This document shows positions 56,001 through 62,000 of a stretch of 64,000 nucleotides of DNA, in pieces; position 1 is the first letter of the stretch, and each line of letters opens with the position of its first letter. Below the pieces are notes generated by a model. That model was not told where the DNA came from, did not search any database, and saw only the letters and a list, made by a program, of their open reading frames with translations. The translations under genes were made by a program, and so were the position numbers. Source of the DNA: Trissonchulus latispiculum (Eukaryota > Nematoda > Enoplea > Enoplida > Ironidae); NCBI GenBank assembly GCA_030248195.1, contig JASAND010020041.1:30433-94432 (forward strand), written 5' to 3'.

Positions 56001-59000
56001 CGCTCCGAGACCGAGACTTTTGGGTCAGCGAGACCGAGACTCCCAACCCTTATGTTACATAATAAAAGAGCTCAAGCATTCGGTATACCTGGGTTTATTT
56101 TACTGGGAGGGGGCGGGGGGCTCCCCACTTTTCGGGTCGCCCCCCCCCCCACTCGGCCCCACCCCCACCTTTTTGGGCTTGCCCCCACTCACTATAAGGT
56201 GCCCAAAAATGGCAAATTTTGAGGACGTTTGGTCAAAATTTTCAAACGTTTTACGGCTTCGCCGGAATGTTTCGGCTAAAAATGGTCTATTTTGGTACTC
56301 ACACTTAATTTCTGAGCACTTTTAAGCATAGTTATAGCGGTATATATAGAATTTTTACTGTATCATGAGGTTGCGCGGAGCGCCCCTCATAATATGAGCT
56401 ATAAAGGCACTTTGCGGATTTGGGAAACTCTTAATTAGCCATAACTAATTAACGGTAGGGAGTTGAGAGCTAAAGTTTACATTTTTGAAATCTCCAGGCC
56501 AAGAGCTTTCGAATGATACCAAACTTGCCCGGAAAAAATGAACTTTGAAAAAATCGACTTTTTGATACAAGTTTAAAAGTGGGGTTTTTTTTTCTCTGTA
56601 TCGACCACTTTTTTAGGGCGATTTTTGCGCACACCGATTTTTCAAACGGCCCATAGGAAAAATTTTTCTATATATACTAATTTTTGATTATCTAGGCGAT
56701 GGTCCAGATCAAGTTTATGTTTGATTTCCGAATTTCGCTCTGGGTCGATTTTTACAGATGGTCAAAAATAGAAAAATCGACGTTTGGACTTAGAAATTTT
56801 TCGAGGTCCCAACACAGAAAATTGTCAAAAAGTCGTCTAAAATAGCGTTTTTCGGCCTTGGGATGGTACCCATATATAGTAAATCGGGGTCGCTGAACAC
56901 GATGAGCATACTGCCGACGCCGTATCTCGCCTGGTTCATCTGGTTCAGCTGGTTCAACAGTGAACCAGTCCCAAGTTCAAGCTGTCAACAAAGAAAATGG
57001 TCTGTAAACCATATAAAACAGTGTTGTTCGGCCTTGGGATGGTACCCATATATAGTAAATCGGGGTCGCTGAACACGATGAGCATACTGCCGACGCCGTA
57101 TCTCGCCTGGTTCATCTGGTTCAGCTGGTTCAACAGTGAACCAGTCCCAAGTTCAAGCTGTCAACAAAGAAAATGGTCTGTAAACCATATAAAACAGCGT
57201 TTTTCGGCCTTGGGATGGTACCCATATATAGTAAATCGGGGTCGCTGAACACAATGAGCATACTGTCGACGCCGTATCTCGCCTGGTTCATCTGGTTCAA
57301 CTGGTTTAACGTTGAACCAGTTCCTGGTTCAAGCGACAGGAGATAGCTGGAAGGTTGATTTTTTGCACACAAAGGTTATTGGGCATGGGGAATTCACTGG
57401 TGGTGTTATTTTGGGGATCCGACCCAAGGCTGGCCAGATCTGGTTCATCTGGTTCAAAGTTGAACCAGTTCCTGGTTCAAGCTACTGGAGATAGCTGGAA
57501 GGCCGATATTTGGCATACAAAGGTTGTTGGGCATGGGGAATCCACTGGTGGTGTTATTTTGGGGATCCGACCCAAGGCTGGCCAGATCTGGTTCATCTGG
57601 TTCAAAGTTGAACCAGTTCCTGGTTCAAGCTACTGGAGATAGCTGGAAGGCTGATATTTGGCATACAAAGGTCATTGGACATGGGGAATCCACTGGTGGT
57701 GTTATTTTGGGGATCCGACCCATGGCTGGCCAGATCTGGTTCATCTGGTTCAAAGTTGAACCAGTTCCTGGTTCAAGCTACTGGAGATAGCTGGAAGGCT
57801 GGTATTTGGCATACAAAGGTTATTGGGCATGGGGAATTCACTGGTGGTGTTACTTTGGTGATCCGACCCATGTCTGGCCAGATCTGGTTTTACTGGTTCA
57901 AAGTTGAACCAGTTCCTGGTTCAGGCTACTGGACATAGCTGGAAGGCTGACATTTGGCATACAAAGGTTATTGGGCATGGGGAATCCACTGGTGGTGTTA
58001 TTTTGGGGATCCGACCCATGGCTGGCCAGATCTGGTTCATCTGGTTCAAAGTTGAACCAGTTCCTGGTTCAAGCTACTGGAGATAGCTGGAAGGCTGGTA
58101 TTTGGCATACAAAGGTTATTGGGCATGGGGAATTCACTGGTGGTGTTACTTTGGTGATCCGACCCATGTCTGGCCAGATCTGGTTTTACTGGTTCAAAGT
58201 TAAACCAGTTCCTGGTTCAGGCTACTGGACATAGCTGGAAGGCTGACATTTGGCATACAAAAGTTATTGGGCATGGGGAATTTACTGGTGGTGTTGTTTC
58301 GGGGTTCCGACCCATGGCTGGTCAGATCTGGTTCAACTGGTTCAAGGTTGAACCAGTTCCTGGTTCAAGCTACTGGAGATAGCTGGAAGGCTGATATTTG
58401 ACATATAAAGGTTATTGGGCATGGGGAATCCACTGGTGGTGGTATTTTGGGGATCCGACCCATGGCTGGCCAGATCTGGTTCAACTGGTTCAAGGATGAA
58501 CCAGTTCCTGGTTCAATCTACTGGAGATAGCTGGAAGGCTGATATTTGGCATACAAAAGTTATTGGGCATGGGGAATTTACTGGTGGTGTTATTTCGGGG
58601 TTCCGACCCATGGCTGGTCAGATCTGGTTCAACTGGTTCAAAGTTGAACCAGTTCCTGGTTCAAGCTACTGGAGATAGCTGGAAGGCTGATATTTGACAT
58701 ACAAAGGTTATTGGACAAGAGGAATTCACTGGTTGTGTTATTTCGGCGATCCGACCTATGGCTGGCCAGATCTGGTTCATCTGGTTCGAAGTTGAACCAG
58801 TTCCTGGTTCAAGCTACTGGAGATAGCTGGAACGCTACGATTTTGCATACAAATGTTATTGGACGTGCGAATTGGTCATACCACCTAAAACAGCGTTTTT
58901 CGGAGTTTCGGAGCCTTAATAAGGCGGCGCTCCCAAAAATTGGAAGAAGGACAAGTAGGAAAAATGCTCCTTGCAGTCGCATGTAAAATGCAATATGAGC

Positions 59001-62000
59001 TATGAGGGTCAACATTTAAATGTGTCAAGGACAAGATTTAAAACGTCTAATATGAGCCAGCATCTAAATCGGTAAAGGACAAGATGTAACTGGCTAATAT
59101 GAGCCGCTACGTTTCTCTTGGGCTCATATTGACGCGAGGATACTAAGTTGAGTTAACTCTTTTGCACTTTTCAAATTCGCATATACGTATGCATAATTGT
59201 CCTGACATACGTGTGCTCTTGATATAATAAGTAAAGTCAATCGTACGACACCGTGGATAAGCACACATCAAATTTTTACAGATCAGTTGTGTATTTTGTT
59301 GTATAAATGCTATGTACAGTGAGCCGATTGCGAAGACTATACCGGTTTACAGGAGCTTTATACATTTGTTTCTAGTATTTCAGTGTTTCAAAACTGGTAT
59401 ATGCCAAATATATACCACCTAATTCAACTTTAAAGGGGAGAACTTTAGCTGTATAAAGTGTTCAGATACCTTAAATTCGGTGTTTGAGCTGGCGAAATTA
59501 GATTCAGGCAGGACATCTGTAACCAAACATTACATGAAGCTATTGATATTACGCAAAACGGTGAGGATTTTTTCAAAGAGTTGGGAATAAAAGTAAAAAG
59601 TCTGTAGGCAAAATGGTATGATGTCGTGATGTTAAGCCGTTGAAACCACGGCAGCGAGCGTCAATATGAGCCCAAGAGAAACGTAGCGGCTCATATTAGC
59701 CAGTTACATCTTGTCCTTTACCGATTTAGATGCTGGCTCATATTAGACGTTTTAAATCTTGTCCTTGACACATTTAAATGTTGACCCTCATAGCTCATAT
59801 TGCATTTTACATGCGACTGCAAGGAGCATTTTTCCTACTTGTATTTTACAATGTATTACTTTCAGACTAATTTATTCCCGCCCCCCTTTTCGACCTCCCA
59901 CCACTAGTGGGGGGGCTTCCCCCCACTTCCCCCCCCCACTTTTTTCGCCTAAAATAAACCCAGTGCACCTCCAAATCAGGAAAGCTAGCAAACTTATCTA
60001 ACCTCTGACTGGGTGTCTCCTTCCTGGCTGGGCAGCTCTTCATCTGTGGCATTTTCAATTTCTTCCACAATAATCTCTAAAAATATAACTTAAACCCTTA
60101 CTTTTTCAAAAATTACTCAATCACTCGAACTTATGCATAATCGTACATGAATCAATGACAAACTGAGCAAAACGAAAACTAACTGCAAAAAATCTACAGT
60201 GCTAAGTAGGTGCAACAACTTGCTAAAAAATTCATACCTGTACTTATTTTAGGTGCACCAGAAATATTAGGCGAATTTGCAGGCTCACTATCAACATCTA
60301 AATAGCAAGCAAAACATAACTATATTTTTAGGTCGTCGTTATTACACTAATGCCACTATGTACATCAAGAAAATGAGGTAAACGCGGGCCAGCAGGCGGA
60401 TCCACGAAGGATACAAGGCATTAATCATAGAGAAATAATGAAAAACGCCTGCCTGCAGTCACCAAGGTCGAAGCCTTAGTCGAACAGCGCCCATTGGCTC
60501 TCTCCTGTTCGGACTAAGGCTTCGGCCTTAGTGACTGCAGGCAGGCGTTTTTCATTATTTCTCTATGACTAATGCCACTATGGACACTTAACGTCAAAGG
60601 ATAAACTTAGAAAATAAACAGCTATAAAATATGGCTGCAGCCCGGAATGCTTCTCCATTTTCAATTTTCAAGGAACAAAAATCTAACGAAGTTGAGGAAC
60701 TATGCAAGCACATCGACATCATTAACCCTAATTTATGTCATATTGCCTTTCTTGCTGTCATATTGCCTTTCTAGCTCGCTGTGTTTAAAAATCTAGTACA
60801 CTATGCTGCATACCGGCAACTGATGTAGCAGCACTCTTTGGTTCTTCAACTACCATCTTCAGCTTGGCTTCTTCCAATCTTGCAGCTCTAGAAAGTAATC
60901 AAAACAAACTAAACTTCATACAAACAATGAATAACGTTTGAATTCGATTAATTTAGAATTTTCACAAAACTGCACTAGTGTCGTTTCAATCTTCCATTCG
61001 CTTTATTTTATTTTATTTATTTTATTTATTATCTTATCTTATTCTAACCTGGCTTATCCCTAGTGGGGGGGGGGGGGGGGGGGGGGGGGCCCGCCCCCCA
61101 TTCGGCGACCTCCCCCCCCCCATTCGAGGAGCCCCCCCCCATGAAAAGCCCCCCCCCCCCCATAAATCCCGACCTCCCCCCCCATAACCCCAAAAATTGC
61201 CAAATTTTACCATTTTTACCCTAAATTTTCAAAAAATTTTCCGGCTTCGCCGGATTTTTGACTAAATTTTCGCTATTTTAGCTTAAAAAACACCTAAAAT
61301 TAGTCATTTTTTAGCGATTTTTAGCAGTTAGTACGCAAAAAACCCATAAAAATTCGAAAAAAATTCTAAAATATGCCCCCCCCCATTTTGGGTGAGCCCC
61401 CCCCCCCCATCGATGGGGGGGCCCCCCCATGAAGCCCCCCCCCCATAAAAAATTGCCAAGGGATAAGCCAGCTAACACCGGTTCAAATCAGCATGCTGCT
61501 TTCTATTTTCAAATTACACTGATGGCTAATTAGTAGAAAATATTCAGCGCTGAAACACGGCTGGTTAAATTTACGTTTGGGCGTCTACTAATGCCCATCC
61601 CAAATTAAAATCCATAAGTTAAGGGGGATTAATAATCGTACTTGTCCAAATCCCGCAACTCTTCCACTTCAATAATATCACGTGACACTGCCTCCAGGGC
61701 TTCCTTTCGCTGAGACAGCTCTGCATCTTCATTCACAGGGGGTTCACTGGTAGTGGATTTGGCTCCAGGCGTCGCAACGTCGCCCAAGTCTGAACTGCTG
61801 ACTCCGTCTGCGCTCCGTTCATCCTCTATAGATGTCACTTCAGAGGGGTCCTGCAGGATATCTGAGTCAGGATTAGCCACCATGGAACAGCGTTCCACAT
61901 CATTATCATCTTCGCGAGGCGGAGGAACAGACTTTTTGCTCAAGACGTCCTTAAAACAAAGAATTAAAGTTGCTACCCAAAATGCAATTACTGCCATCTC

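Noticed and set aside
56863..58986. A ladder of similar ORFs of 60-91 codons
   Set aside because: They are shifted copies read from the 176/148-bp array; the 148-bp period breaks the frame in each unit, so no continuous protein exists.
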